From: a virus | DNA: 61,408 nt | Direction: 5' to 3' (one strand) | IMG/VR virus record: IMGVR_UViG_3300049214_000177 | Span: 1 to 61,408 of that record | Shown here: piece by piece, positions 50,084 to 57,929 of the stretch | Layout: every line of letters starts with the position of its first letter | How positions within the stretch are numbered: the stretch's first letter is position 1 | Made by a program: the position numbers and the translations under genes | Notes under the pieces: generated by a model | What the model saw: only the letters and a program-made list of their open reading frames with translations | Database searches by the model: none | What the model was told of the DNA's origin: nothing

Positions 50084-50470
50084 GTGCGCAACCGGGAGAA
50101 TGCGCGCGTCTGGCTATCCGACTTGTCGCAGGGCCTTGGGATTGCACTTGGATTCTCGGGGATCGTCTACGAGTTCGGGTTCGACCATCTCGCGCATTGG
50201 CCGATTCTCATTACTCTTTTTGGGGCAATGGGCATTTCCATCGGGAACTGGTCGGTGCTCACGCCGGTCATGGCGATGCTCGCGCGCAACGAACGCCTGA
50301 GCCTCTCGATCGGACCGGTACGCTTCGAGATGATGCAGGCGCACGACGATCAACCGTCGCCGGCGGTCATCCGCGTGCCTTCGGAACTCCCCGCGGCGGA
50401 CGAGACGCCTTCGTCACCGTCGGATCGGAACCACCCGAGTACGCGGCTCGACGCCGACACGCCGCCATAG
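50084..50470 (+). CDS. Membrane protein upstream of lysis genes (128 aa)
   Basis: The N-terminal 70 residues contain two hydrophobic segments (LGIALGFSGIVYEFGF; ILITLFGAMGISIGNW) and the C-terminal half is polar and Pro/Asp-rich. GTG 50084 directly follows a TGA and lacks a clear ribosome site, so the start is uncertain. It might be a holin-like or antiholin protein; not assigned. The 160 bases before it hold no convincing gene. Confidence 0.55.
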   Translation: MRNRENARVWLSDLSQGLGIALGFSGIVYEFGFDHLAHWPILITLFGAMGISIGNWSVLTPVMAMLARNERLSLSIGPVRFEMMQAHDDQPSPAVIRVPSELPAADETPSSPSDRNHPSTRLDADTPP

Positions 50471-50493
50471 TTTCCCAGACGATCGGTTTCGCG

Positions 50494-50679
50494 ATGCTCA
50501 TCTGCACCGCGATCATCGGCTCGTATGCGTATTTCGACCGCTCGCAAGAGCACTACAATTTTTGGCTGCACACGACGCTCTGGTTCGTGCTCCTCGGTGT
50601 CGTGGACCGCATCATTCGGTGGCGCATCCTTCACGAAAGCGATTCGCCCGTCGAAGACGCGCGAGACATTGCGCCGTGA
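50494..50679 (+). CDS. Two-segment membrane protein (61 aa)
   Basis: From ATG 50494 the protein has two hydrophobic stretches (MLICTAIIGSYAYF; FWLHTTLWFVLLGVVDRII) and an acidic tail, the general shape of a small holin. The start is not certain because no ribosome site is evident. It overlaps the next gene (GTGA). Confidence 0.5.
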   Translation: MLICTAIIGSYAYFDRSQEHYNFWLHTTLWFVLLGVVDRIIRWRILHESDSPVEDARDIAP

Positions 50680-51173
50680 CGCCGCGCGTCGTCGCGATCC
50701 ACCCGTTCCGGGCCGCAAACGCGTACGTGCAGAGAAATCTGATGTGGTTCGTGCTTGGGCTCGGGCTCGCGTGCGCGTACACGTTTTTTTCGGTGCGTAA
50801 CGAGAACGATCGGCTCAAAGTCGCGCTCGATGAAAATGCCGCGAAGCATGCGCTGTCGTGCGGCACCGCTCGCGCGCGCGCGCAAACGATGCTCAATTTC
50901 TGGTCGCGCACGGCGCTCGCGCGAGCGTCCCACGCCGGACACGAGCTCCAGGCGCAAACGCTCTGGGGCAAGATCGCGAACGAGATGGCGCGCGATCGCA
51001 TCGGCACACGCGCGCTCACGGGCGAGATCGGCGACGTTGCGGCCACGTGGGGCCAACTTGCCACGGACGATACGACGAACGCCGGGCTCGCGCGCACGTT
51101 CGTGACGTCGCTCCAAGGCGAGTACGACAAGACGTGCGGCACGCCGCCGACCCCGCAACCGCAACACATCTAG
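50676..51173 (+). CDS. Membrane-anchored protein, possible spanin-like
   Basis: GTG 50676 overlaps the preceding stop. The 165-residue protein has an N-terminal anchor (LMWFVLGLGLACAYTFFSV) and a helical, probably periplasmic domain of about 130 residues with two Cys. Inner-membrane spanins look like this and lie in lysis cassettes, but no nested outer-membrane lipoprotein partner was found, so the role is tentative. Confidence 0.55.
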   Translation: MTPRVVAIHPFRAANAYVQRNLMWFVLGLGLACAYTFFSVRNENDRLKVALDENAAKHALSCGTARARAQTMLNFWSRTALARASHAGHELQAQTLWGKIANEMARDRIGTRALTGEIGDVAATWGQLATDDTTNAGLARTFVTSLQGEYDKTCGTPPTPQPQHI

Positions 51174-51213
51174 CCTCGACCCACAAACCCGCTTCCGCTC
51201 ACCGGAGGACGCT

Positions 51214-51372
51214 ATGTCGCTTCGTTATTTGCTTTTAGTCGTGATCGCGATCTACGTCGTCGTCGTGCTCTTCGTTCCGGCGATGCAGTCGGTTTTCGGC
51301 TACGGCTTCGGCACGCTGCTCGCGCTCGTCGTCCTGTATTTTTTCCTTGCCGGTGGCCGCGAACGGTTATGA
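51214..51372 (+). CDS. Holin candidate (52 aa)
   Basis: ATG 51214 has a good GGAGG site. The peptide consists of two hydrophobic helices (YLLLVVIAIYVVVVLFVPAM; FGTLLALVVLYFFLAGG) with a short turn and a basic C-terminus, the layout of class II holins. It overlaps the endolysin-type peptidase gene by ATGA, which strongly supports a lysis role. Confidence 0.7.
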   Translation: MSLRYLLLVVIAIYVVVVLFVPAMQSVFGYGFGTLLALVVLYFFLAGGRERL

Positions 51373-51776
51373 GCGCCGCAATCCGCCAATGGGTGTGCGA
51401 GCAGCTCGTGTTCACCGACGATCTGCAGAAAGCCGATCTGCTCGACGAATCGCGGACCAGCACCGAGCTCATCGAGTTTCTGCGGCAGATCCTCACGATC
51501 CGCGCCGGCGTCTGGGCAAACGGCAAGCTCGAGGTGCTCGCGGTACGCGGCGACCATCCGACTTTTGACGGACCGGCTGGGCATTCGGGCGGGAACGCGA
51601 TCGACTTCGCACCGATCGTCGACGACGCCGACCTTCATCTCTTCGAAGACCTCGGCAACTGCCCGCAAGCCAAAGGCATCGGCCTCGGCGGCATCTACCA
51701 AAAATACTCGAGCACGCCGCGCAGTTTCTGCGATAACGCCTCGGATCACATCCACGTCCAGGTGTTGAATTTCTAA
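51369..51776 (+). CDS. M15-family peptidase, candidate endolysin
   Basis: This 135-residue protein carries the zinc ligands of peptidase M15 enzymes: HSGGNAIDF (His72, Asp79) and DHIHVQV (His127, His129 region). M15 phage enzymes (L-Ala-D-Glu or D,D-peptidases) cut peptidoglycan stem peptides. There is no signal peptide, so release through the holin encoded just upstream fits. The family's usual length is about 130-160. Confidence 0.75.
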   Translation: MSAAIRQWVCEQLVFTDDLQKADLLDESRTSTELIEFLRQILTIRAGVWANGKLEVLAVRGDHPTFDGPAGHSGGNAIDFAPIVDDADLHLFEDLGNCPQAKGIGLGGIYQKYSSTPRSFCDNASDHIHVQVLNF

Positions 51777-51777
51777 C

Positions 51778-52512
51778 ATGAGCAGCGACTTCAATCCGCT
51801 CGGCTCGTTCGCGATCGATGCGCCGCTCAATCCGAAAGCGCTCTCGGCCGGGATCGCGTTTCGACACACGCTGCCGGTGCTGCCGCCGAACGACGTCGAC
51901 CGCATCTATCTGCACCAGAGCGCCGAAGAATACGGCTGCGTCGACGATGCGTACCATGCGGTCGTGCGGCTCGATACGGCGGTCGCTCCGGACGCGTGGG
52001 AGATCGCGCCGAGCCACGACGTGCACGACAACGCGCGCTCGACGTTCTCGGTCACGGACTATGCCGAGCACACGTACTGCCGCAACGAAGGCGCGGTCGC
52101 GATCGCGCTCGACGGCCTCATCGGTGCGCAGGTCAGCCCGAACGATTTCGGGAGCGAGCCGATCCAGATGCACGAGGTCGAGTTCTTGTGCGCGGGCGCG
52201 GCCGCATTCGCCGTTACGTTTGGGATCGACACGGGCGGTTTTTCGCGGTCGCTCGGTGACGCGCGCTCGAGAGCGTACGTCGGCGAGCCGAACATCCTCA
52301 CGCACGCGGAGGCCGCGAATCTTCCGGGATCACCCGTGCAGTACGCGAGTTACGGGCCCGCTCCGATCGGGACGGTCGAGCGGTGGGATCTCGCGACGCT
52401 GATCGCGGCGCCGGCGGGCGTGCTCGTGACGGCGACGCACGCGTCGATCGTCGGCATCGCGCTGCGCAAACGGATCCATCTCTACGCCGCTGCCATGAAA
52501 GGCGCGCGATGA
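51778..52512 (+). CDS. Probable N-acetylmuramoyl-L-alanine amidase
   Basis: This 244-residue protein resembles the amidase_2/peptidoglycan-recognition fold: IYLHQSA near the start (first zinc His), a HTYCRNEGAVAIALDG segment like the family's GxIGIal core, and EPIQMHEVEFLCAGAAAFAV, the helix following it. The C-terminal ~80 residues are a separate domain. It would cleave the glycan-peptide bond. The match is by pattern only. It overlaps the next gene (ATGA). Confidence 0.55.
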   Translation: MSSDFNPLGSFAIDAPLNPKALSAGIAFRHTLPVLPPNDVDRIYLHQSAEEYGCVDDAYHAVVRLDTAVAPDAWEIAPSHDVHDNARSTFSVTDYAEHTYCRNEGAVAIALDGLIGAQVSPNDFGSEPIQMHEVEFLCAGAAAFAVTFGIDTGGFSRSLGDARSRAYVGEPNILTHAEAANLPGSPVQYASYGPAPIGTVERWDLATLIAAPAGVLVTATHASIVGIALRKRIHLYAAAMKGAR

Positions 52513-53261
52513 AGAATTTCTGGTCGTTCCTCGGGTCGCTCGTTCAGGATTTGTTCGTGATCCTCACACGGCCGACGCCACCGCTCGCGCCGGTCGTGAC
52601 GCCCGCGACGCCGAGCTCGCCCGCGAAGCCCGACGTGCTCGCGACACTCACCCAACTGATCCTCTCGCAGACGGAATCGCTCGGCCCGATGCCCGGGACC
52701 GGAGGCGTGATCCACACGGTGTCGGCAACGACCGCGGCGACGATCGCATCGCTCATCGTCGAGGACGCGCAGCTCTTCGGCATCAAAGTGTCGCTCGTCG
52801 CGTCGCTGATCCGCGGGGAGAGCGATTTCGACCCCGCGGCGATCGACCCGAACGATCAGGATGCGAAGCCCGGCGAGACGGCCGCGCAAGCCGTGGCGCA
52901 CACGGATTTCGGCATCGAACAGGAAGACGGCGCGACGGCGATCGGCGATCCGCAGTTCGCGGGCTTCTCGCTCTCAGCGATCGAGGCGAAGCTCTTGGAT
53001 CCGGTCTACGGCGTCCGGTACGTCGTGCAGACACTCGCGGACAACATCAATTTCGCTCAAGCCGCGTTCGTCGCCGATCCGTCGCTCGCGAAGAAGGTGC
53101 CGAACGGCGATCCGACCGTGCTCGCGTGCGAGGCGTACAACGCGGGCCAGACGGGCGCGCTTCACATCGCGCACACGGCCGGCGCGGTCGCGAGCGCGTG
53201 GGCGTACGGCCTCGGCGTCGTGACGCGGGCCGCTACGTGGTCCCCCTTACTCGACGTCTAG
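52509..53261 (+). CDS. Lytic transglycosylase (SLT-like)
   Basis: From ATG 52509 this is a 250-residue protein with an N-terminal hydrophobic/Pro-rich segment and an SLT domain (about 85-235). The catalytic Glu104 lies in IRGESDFDP, with DFGIEQ and CEAYNAGQ as the later family motifs. It would cut glycan strands. It is either a lysis enzyme or a virion-associated muramidase. Confidence 0.75.
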   Translation: MKNFWSFLGSLVQDLFVILTRPTPPLAPVVTPATPSSPAKPDVLATLTQLILSQTESLGPMPGTGGVIHTVSATTAATIASLIVEDAQLFGIKVSLVASLIRGESDFDPAAIDPNDQDAKPGETAAQAVAHTDFGIEQEDGATAIGDPQFAGFSLSAIEAKLLDPVYGVRYVVQTLADNINFAQAAFVADPSLAKKVPNGDPTVLACEAYNAGQTGALHIAHTAGAVASAWAYGLGVVTRAATWSPLLDV

Positions 53262-53271
53262 GAGTTTTCGC

Positions 53272-54066
53272 GTGAGATATTACGGTCGAAAAGACGGCAT
53301 CAGCCGTCATTTTTCGTTGCGCCCGTTCGAGCCCGAAGCGAAAACGTCGCTACCGGTTTCGGTGAGTTACGAAAGCTACGCGCCCCCGGTGTTCAACCAG
53401 GGCGCGTACGGAACGTGCGTCGCGAACGCGACGGCGTCGGTCCAGATGCTCTACGCGAAAAAGCGCGGCCGCGCCGTCGGCACGATCTCGCGATCGGCGA
53501 TCTATTCGCAGGCGAAGCATTCGTACGAGCCCACGGACATCGCGGACGACGGCTTGATGGTCACGGACGGCTTGTTGGTGCCGAAAAACTTCGGCTACGT
53601 CATCGAGCCCGACTGGCCGTACCCGAGCGACCCGAGCGGCCGGAACACGGGCGATCTGCTGCTGCCCGTGCCCGCTACGCTGTGGAACGTGTCGTTCGAG
53701 GAAGCGTCGTACCTCGCGGTCGACACGTCGAGCGTCGAGACGATGATGCGCGCGCTCGACGCCCACGGTCCGTGCATCATCGGCCTATCGTTCGCCCTTG
53801 AATGGGAAGGCATCGGCCCCGACGGCTTCATGAATCCGGCGATCGCGAAGACCGCCGCCGGCGGCCATTGCATCTACATCCTCGGCTTCGATCGGAATCA
53901 CTTCGGCGGCGCGTTTCGCATCCGGAACTCCTGGGGCCCCGAATGGGGCGCGAACGGCGACGGCTGGCTGCCGTTCGATGCCCTCACGACGTGCCCGTCG
54001 TTCTGGCCCTCCGAATGCTACACGGTCTCGTTCCCGCCGTCTGCCGCGGCGGTCGGCGCTTCGTGA
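53272..54066 (+). CDS. Papain-like (C1A) cysteine protease
   Basis: This 264-residue protein starts at GTG 53272. All C1 catalytic elements are visible: FNQGAYGTCVANA (oxyanion Gln43, nucleophile Cys49), GGHCIYILGFD (His199) and IRNSWGPEWGANGDGW (Asn219). There is no propeptide or obvious signal peptide. Papain-like proteases are uncommon in phages; here the gene lies in the lysis cassette and overlaps a membrane-protein gene. It may process virion proteins or attack host surface proteins. Confidence 0.85.
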   Translation: MRYYGRKDGISRHFSLRPFEPEAKTSLPVSVSYESYAPPVFNQGAYGTCVANATASVQMLYAKKRGRAVGTISRSAIYSQAKHSYEPTDIADDGLMVTDGLLVPKNFGYVIEPDWPYPSDPSGRNTGDLLLPVPATLWNVSFEEASYLAVDTSSVETMMRALDAHGPCIIGLSFALEWEGIGPDGFMNPAIAKTAAGGHCIYILGFDRNHFGGAFRIRNSWGPEWGANGDGWLPFDALTTCPSFWPSECYTVSFPPSAAAVGAS

Positions 54067-54386
54067 CACACATAGAACCAGCCGTTCCCATCGATCTGAG
54101 CGCGCCTAGCCCCCTCACGCGTCTGAACACCCACGGCGTTGGCTACGCAGCCCTCACGGGCGGCTCTGTCGGCCTTTCCGCGATCCTCATCGCCGGGGCG
54201 CGTTTCGTGCAGGTCGTCTCGGATGGCGGGTTTGTGTTGACGCTCTACGGCGAGCACCGCGGCCACGTCTTCGGTCCGGCCCACGCGCAGCTCGTCGGGC
54301 TCGGGCTCGGCGTCGTCGGCGCGGTCGTGCTCACCGCGATCTCCGGCGTCGCTGCGTACTTCGGTCGACCGCGCACGATCGCATAA
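54063..54386 (+). CDS. Small membrane protein, second holin candidate
   Basis: GTG 54063 overlaps the protease stop (GTGA). The 107-residue protein has two hydrophobic regions (YAALTGGSVGLSAILIAGA; LVGLGLGVVGAVVLTAISGV) separated by a polar loop. It could be a holin or antiholin to the candidate at 51214. Confidence 0.55.
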   Translation: MTHIEPAVPIDLSAPSPLTRLNTHGVGYAALTGGSVGLSAILIAGARFVQVVSDGGFVLTLYGEHRGHVFGPAHAQLVGLGLGVVGAVVLTAISGVAAYFGRPRTIA

Positions 54387-54390
54387 CGCC

Positions 54391-54558
54391 ATGATGTTCG
54401 GCGCGACGAATTATCTCTGCGAGCGGTGTGGCCTCGTCTTCTGGATTCGCTCGCTCCACGAGCCGCACTGCAAAGGCATCGGCTCCGCGGCCGCGCGCCA
54501 GCGCCTCGCGCCGTTCTTTGCGGGCCTGCGCGACCACCTGAACCGCCCGACGACCTAA
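54391..54558 (+). CDS. Zinc-finger miniprotein (55 aa)
   Basis: The frame MMFGATNYLCERCG continues to SLHEPHCKG, giving CxxC and HxxxC ligands for one zinc, then a basic helical tail. It starts four bases after the previous stop. One of the few zinc-motif miniproteins on the late strand. Confidence 0.55.
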   Translation: MMFGATNYLCERCGLVFWIRSLHEPHCKGIGSAAARQRLAPFFAGLRDHLNRPTT

Positions 54559-54651
54559 CGCGCGCGCGCGCCGCGCATCGTCCGTGACCCATGAACGCCG
54601 ATGCTGCAGCTCGGCGTGCCGTCGGCATGTGCCGACAAGGAGACTCCTCAC

Positions 54652-54999
54652 GTGAACCTATCCGGAATCTGGGCGTGGCTCGCCCCGCTCCTCAAACCGT
54701 CGATCGACGATCTGCTCAAGAACCTCACCGCGGACGAAGCGGGCTTCATCGCCGCGATCAACGGGCTCGTGACCAAGGACGAACCGTCGGTCCTCGCGGT
54801 CGTGACGAAATGGGTCGGCGAGATCCCGATCCCCGGCTTCATCGGCTCGATCTTCGGCAGCGAAGTGCGATCGGTCGTGATCGCATACGTGACGTCGACG
54901 ATCGTCAAGCTGATCGGCGAAGGCGAATCGCTCGAACAGCCCGCGTTCGACGAGCTCGTCGCGAAGCTCGAACAGGAAGTCGCGAGCGTCGGCCTCTAA
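54652..54999 (+). CDS. Last late gene, helical protein (115 aa)
   Basis: GTG 54652 is preceded by AAGGAG. The protein is amphipathic helical with a Gly/Pro/Ile-rich hydrophobic middle (VGEIPIPGFIGSIFGS) and an acidic C-terminus. It might associate with membranes. It is followed immediately by the strong bidirectional terminator. The family is not recognised. Confidence 0.65.
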   Translation: MNLSGIWAWLAPLLKPSIDDLLKNLTADEAGFIAAINGLVTKDEPSVLAVVTKWVGEIPIPGFIGSIFGSEVRSVVIAYVTSTIVKLIGEGESLEQPAFDELVAKLEQEVASVGL

Positions 55000-55023
55000 C
55001 CAGCGCGCAACAGACAGGTGCTC

Positions 55024-55073
55024 AAAAGCCCCCGTCGCCATCGCTTCGTGCGGTGTGCGGCGGGGGCTTTTTT
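55024..55073. terminator. Bidirectional terminator between convergent operons
   Basis: AAAAGCCCCCG (55024-55034) pairs perfectly with CGGGGGCTTTT (55061-55071), with a T run to 55073 on the plus strand and a matching A-run on the other side, so it can act for both strands. It separates the end of the late operon from the end of the early operon. Confidence 0.9.
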
Positions 55074-55389
55074 ATTTCCCGGCGGCGCCGTTCACGACGC
55101 GCGCGAGAATCTGCGCATGGCAGATCGCGGGCTCGCTCGTCGCGTCGATGCCGCCGAAGGGCGCGCACCAGCACACAAGATCAAGCCCGGCGAGCTCCCG
55201 GCGCGCACGATCGCGCAGCTCGCGCTGCTCCGGTGCGTACATCCACTCTTCGTAGGCATCGAGCACGTCGTCGATCGTGCCGTCTCGGCCGACGACGAAC
55301 GGGTTGCCAAAGATGCTCGGGCGGCCGACGTAGCGCGTCAGCACGCCTTCGGGGATTGGATGCCGCTTCGACCAAACACGGATGTTCAC
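55072..55389 (-). CDS. DUF4326-family protein
   Basis: This 105-residue protein starts at GTG 55389 in a GTGA overlap. It shows the family pattern: GRPSIFGNPF near the N-terminus, YEEWMYAPEQ, and CWCAPFGG with a final CHAQIL motif. DUF4326 proteins are frequent in phages and have no established function; the Cys/His set may bind metal. It is the last gene of the early operon. Confidence 0.8.
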   Translation of the reverse strand: MNIRVWSKRHPIPEGVLTRYVGRPSIFGNPFVVGRDGTIDDVLDAYEEWMYAPEQRELRDRARRELAGLDLVCWCAPFGGIDATSEPAICHAQILARVVNGAAGK

Positions 55390-55613
55390 GCTTCGTCCCC
55401 GCCGTCGAGCCACGATTGGCCGTGAAGGTGACGCAGATCGAACGGCGTGTGCGCGGCCCGATACGCGGACTCGATCTCTTCGACGAAGCGGTCCGCGAAC
55501 ATCTTGGCCTCGCATCGCGCGTGGAACGCAACGTGACCGTATCGCTCGACGTTAGCGACGAGCGGCTGCGAGGATCGCCCGCAGGCGGGACAGGTGCCGG
55601 TCACGGGCGTCAT
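55386..55613 (-). CDS. Small zinc-finger protein (75 aa)
   Basis: ATG 55613 overlaps the acyltransferase stop (ATGA). The protein begins MTPVTGTCPACGRSSQPLVA and has an HARCE motif later, giving CxxC...HxxC zinc ligands, then a helical tail ending in an His-rich segment. The function is unknown. Confidence 0.65.
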   Translation of the reverse strand: MTPVTGTCPACGRSSQPLVANVERYGHVAFHARCEAKMFADRFVEEIESAYRAAHTPFDLRHLHGQSWLDGGDEA

Positions 55614-56689
55614 GTCGGCACCGCTTTTCGAGCGATGAGCGGCCGCCACGTTTTCGCGCGCCGTAGGATCGGACGTTCGATGAGATACGTCACGGCGGTC
55701 GAGATCGCAAACGTGACGGGCCATCCGATCGCAATCTGCGCGACGCCACCGATGCCGTGGTCTCGTAGCCAGATGAGCACGATCGTGTGCCAGAGATAGA
55801 CGTTGTACGAGATCACCGAGACGAACGAGAGCGCCGGGTTCGCGATCGCACGTCGTAGCCAGGGACTCGAAAAACAAGCCGACGCCATCGTCGACGCGGC
55901 CGCGAGCCCGAACCACGTGCGGCCGGCGACGAACCAGCCGAACGCGGCCATGTCGGCACTGCGCATGATGCCGATGATCGCAAAGACCTGGACGATCGTG
56001 AGGTACGCGCACCACGGTGCCCACCGCGCGCTCCTCTGCGCATAATCGTCTCGCGACTGCAAGAGCGCAACGAGATACGCCGAGAGCATCCCGGCCGCGA
56101 AGAGATCGAGGTACGACGGGAGCTCGCGCATGACGCTCTCGGTCGCGACGCAGCAGGGCGCTTCGGCGTAGCGGTACGCGAGCGCCGTCATGGTCATCGC
56201 GACGGCCGTCACGATCGGTTCGCGGCGAAACACGGGCGCGATGAGCGGGAAAAGCACGTAGAACTGCACCTCGATCGCCAGGCTCCAGAACACCGAGATG
56301 GTCGGTCCGAATCCGTCGACGAACGCGTTCTGCGTAAAGGTGAGGTGCGCGACGAGGTTCGTCGCAATCTCGCCGGGCCCGAGGTAGCTGACGGCCACGA
56401 TCGCAACGACGCCAAGCGTGATGAGGTAGCTCGGAAGAATCTTCGCGGCTCGCGCGATCGCGAACGCCCATACGGTCGGAGGCGGTTCGTTCGCAAGCGC
56501 GGCGCGCGCATGCGGCAAGAATAAGCAGAAGCCGCTGATGACGAAGAACAGATCGACGCCGAGGTTCCCGGTGCGGGCGATGACGCCGAACGGTTCGGGC
56601 GGCATGACGCCGGAAAAAATGGCGGTGTGGAACGCGAGTACGAGCAGGACGGCGAGCCCGCGAAAGCCGTTGATCGGTGCGGTCGTCAT
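55610..56689 (-). CDS. Acyltransferase 3 family membrane O-acyltransferase
   Basis: This 359-residue protein has about ten hydrophobic segments and the acyltransferase_3 signatures: FRGLAVLLVLAFHTAIF (Arg10, His21) and GVDLFFVISGF. Enzymes of this family (OafA-like) transfer acetyl or other acyl groups to surface glycans across the inner membrane. In phages they change O-antigen or capsule and so block re-infection (serotype conversion). Lying near the end of the early operon with coupled neighbours, it is probably expressed early. Its substrate is unknown. Confidence 0.9.
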   Translation of the reverse strand: MTTAPINGFRGLAVLLVLAFHTAIFSGVMPPEPFGVIARTGNLGVDLFFVISGFCLFLPHARAALANEPPPTVWAFAIARAAKILPSYLITLGVVAIVAVSYLGPGEIATNLVAHLTFTQNAFVDGFGPTISVFWSLAIEVQFYVLFPLIAPVFRREPIVTAVAMTMTALAYRYAEAPCCVATESVMRELPSYLDLFAAGMLSAYLVALLQSRDDYAQRSARWAPWCAYLTIVQVFAIIGIMRSADMAAFGWFVAGRTWFGLAAASTMASACFSSPWLRRAIANPALSFVSVISYNVYLWHTIVLIWLRDHGIGGVAQIAIGWPVTFAISTAVTYLIERPILRRAKTWRPLIARKAVPT

Positions 56690-56895
56690 CGGGATCGCGC
56701 TCCGGGACGATAGCCGCGCTTTGCGAGGATCGCGTGGCGTCGGCGGCGGGCTTCGCTCTGACGCTGCTGCGGCGTCGGCGGAAGTCGGTTGCCGTGCTGA
56801 TCTTCGATGGCCGGGTCGTAAAACACGACCGTCGGATATCGGCCGACGTGAAACGCCATCGCGCGCGGATTCTCGCCGGTGATGCCCTTCTTCAC
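56686..56895 (-). CDS. Hypothetical basic protein (69 aa)
   Basis: GTG 56895 overlaps the preceding stop (GTGA) and the gene overlaps the acyltransferase start (ATGA). The sequence has a short beta part (MAFHVGRYPTVVFYDP) and an Arg/Gln-rich helical tail. Not recognised. Confidence 0.6.
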   Translation of the reverse strand: MKKGITGENPRAMAFHVGRYPTVVFYDPAIEDQHGNRLPPTPQQRQSEARRRRHAILAKRGYRPGARSR

Positions 56896-57308
56896 TTCGC
56901 GTCTCCGATCTCGCGCGTGCAACTGCAGTTTTGCGTGCGGCAGATGCGGGTCATCGTTTGGCCTTGCGTCGCCGTGTAATGGAGATCGAGCGCATGATCG
57001 CATCGCACGCAAAGTGCGGGAGCGCTGGCAGCGTCTGCGATGGCGGCTCTCGTACGTTTGTTAATCTGATCGACGACCCCGCAACCGTAACACCATGATT
57101 CCTCGTCGATTCCGTGCTCTTCGCAGCGAATCGCTTTGACGCGCTCCAACGTCTCGCGTAGCTCCCGGTTCTCGCGTAGAGCGCGGCGAGCGATGGCGAC
57201 GGATTCTTTGAACGACCGTCCCCAGATTCCCGCCGCAATCAGCGCCTCAGCCGCCGCGAGCGCCGCATCGTCAGCAGCACGCGCCGCTTCTTTGTCGGGG
57301 GTGTTCAT
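56892..57308 (-). CDS. Multi-CxxC zinc protein with coiled coil
   Basis: This 138-residue protein starts at ATG 57308 with GGAG upstream. An Ala-rich and charged helix (about 1-65) leads to CYGC, then CVRC and a C-terminal CRTQNCSC, enough Cys for one or two zinc sites. Similar helix-plus-ribbon proteins recur in this operon. The function is unknown. Confidence 0.65.
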   Translation of the reverse strand: MNTPDKEAARAADDAALAAAEALIAAGIWGRSFKESVAIARRALRENRELRETLERVKAIRCEEHGIDEESWCYGCGVVDQINKRTRAAIADAASAPALCVRCDHALDLHYTATQGQTMTRICRTQNCSCTREIGDAK

Positions 57309-57346
57309 GATTCTCCACGCGTCTCGGCGTTTAGCAAAACAGTCAT
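57305..57346 (-). CDS. Possible 13-residue coupling peptide
   Basis: ATG 57346 overlaps the stop of the gene before it, and its TGA overlaps the ATG of the gene after it. The product would be 13 residues. It bridges an otherwise untranslated gap and may serve translational coupling rather than encode a functional peptide. Confidence 0.3.
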   Translation of the reverse strand: MTVLLNAETRGES

Positions 57347-57738
57347 CGCACGCCCTCCGTGGTAGCCGTCGCACGGGTGAGAGCGGCTTCGAGCCGGGCC
57401 GAGAAAACAAAATCGTGCGGCTCACGCTCGCCAATGTTGCGAGTCGGATGACGGTCACGGCGAGCATTGCAACGATCGCAAGGCGCGTCTTCCAGCACCG
57501 CCCCTAGCGCGTTCGCGGCCCACTCTAAGCTCTCGGCTCGGCGCTCGTTATACGCGGCATGCTCCGTGTCGGGGCCGTCGATGTCGTCTCGCCATCCTGC
57601 GGCGCTCACGCGGTCTTCTGCGGCAGCCGAGCGCATTTCTGCGATCCGCTCGCGCACGGCGGCTAGGGGGTCCTGACTCACGGCAAACACTTGGGATTTG
57701 TCGCGCGCGCGCCTCTCGATCTCGTTCATGTCGCTCAT
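57343..57738 (-). CDS. Helical protein with CxxC (131 aa)
   Basis: ATG 57738 overlaps the upstream stop (ATGA). It begins with a Glu/Arg-rich helix, then a long helical region (AAYNERRAESLEWAANALGA), and carries a CDRC motif near residue 88 followed by His/Arg residues. A phage ORFan; possibly nucleic-acid associated. Confidence 0.65.
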   Translation of the reverse strand: MSDMNEIERRARDKSQVFAVSQDPLAAVRERIAEMRSAAAEDRVSAAGWRDDIDGPDTEHAAYNERRAESLEWAANALGAVLEDAPCDRCNARRDRHPTRNIGEREPHDFVFSARLEAALTRATATTEGVR

Positions 57739-57929
57739 TCGGAGACGCCTCCCAGCGTCGTCTGCACCGGCTCCGGTGTGGTGTTCGAGGATGCGAGCCG
57801 CGCAATGTTCTTCGAACGCGCGCGCTCGTGGAGGATGCCGTCGTGGAACGCCTTGGCGATCTGCTCTTCGTGCGGCTTGCCGGCGGCGACGGTGCGCGCG
57901 TACGATCGCGCGTCGGGCGTCAGTTTCAT
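57735..57929 (-). CDS. Hypothetical protein (64 aa)
   Basis: ATG 57929 overlaps the winged-helix gene stop (ATGA). The protein is helical with the repeated His/Glu/Arg stretch KAFHDGILHERARSKNIARL. Not recognised. Confidence 0.65.
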   Translation of the reverse strand: MKLTPDARSYARTVAAGKPHEEQIAKAFHDGILHERARSKNIARLASSNTTPEPVQTTLGGVSE

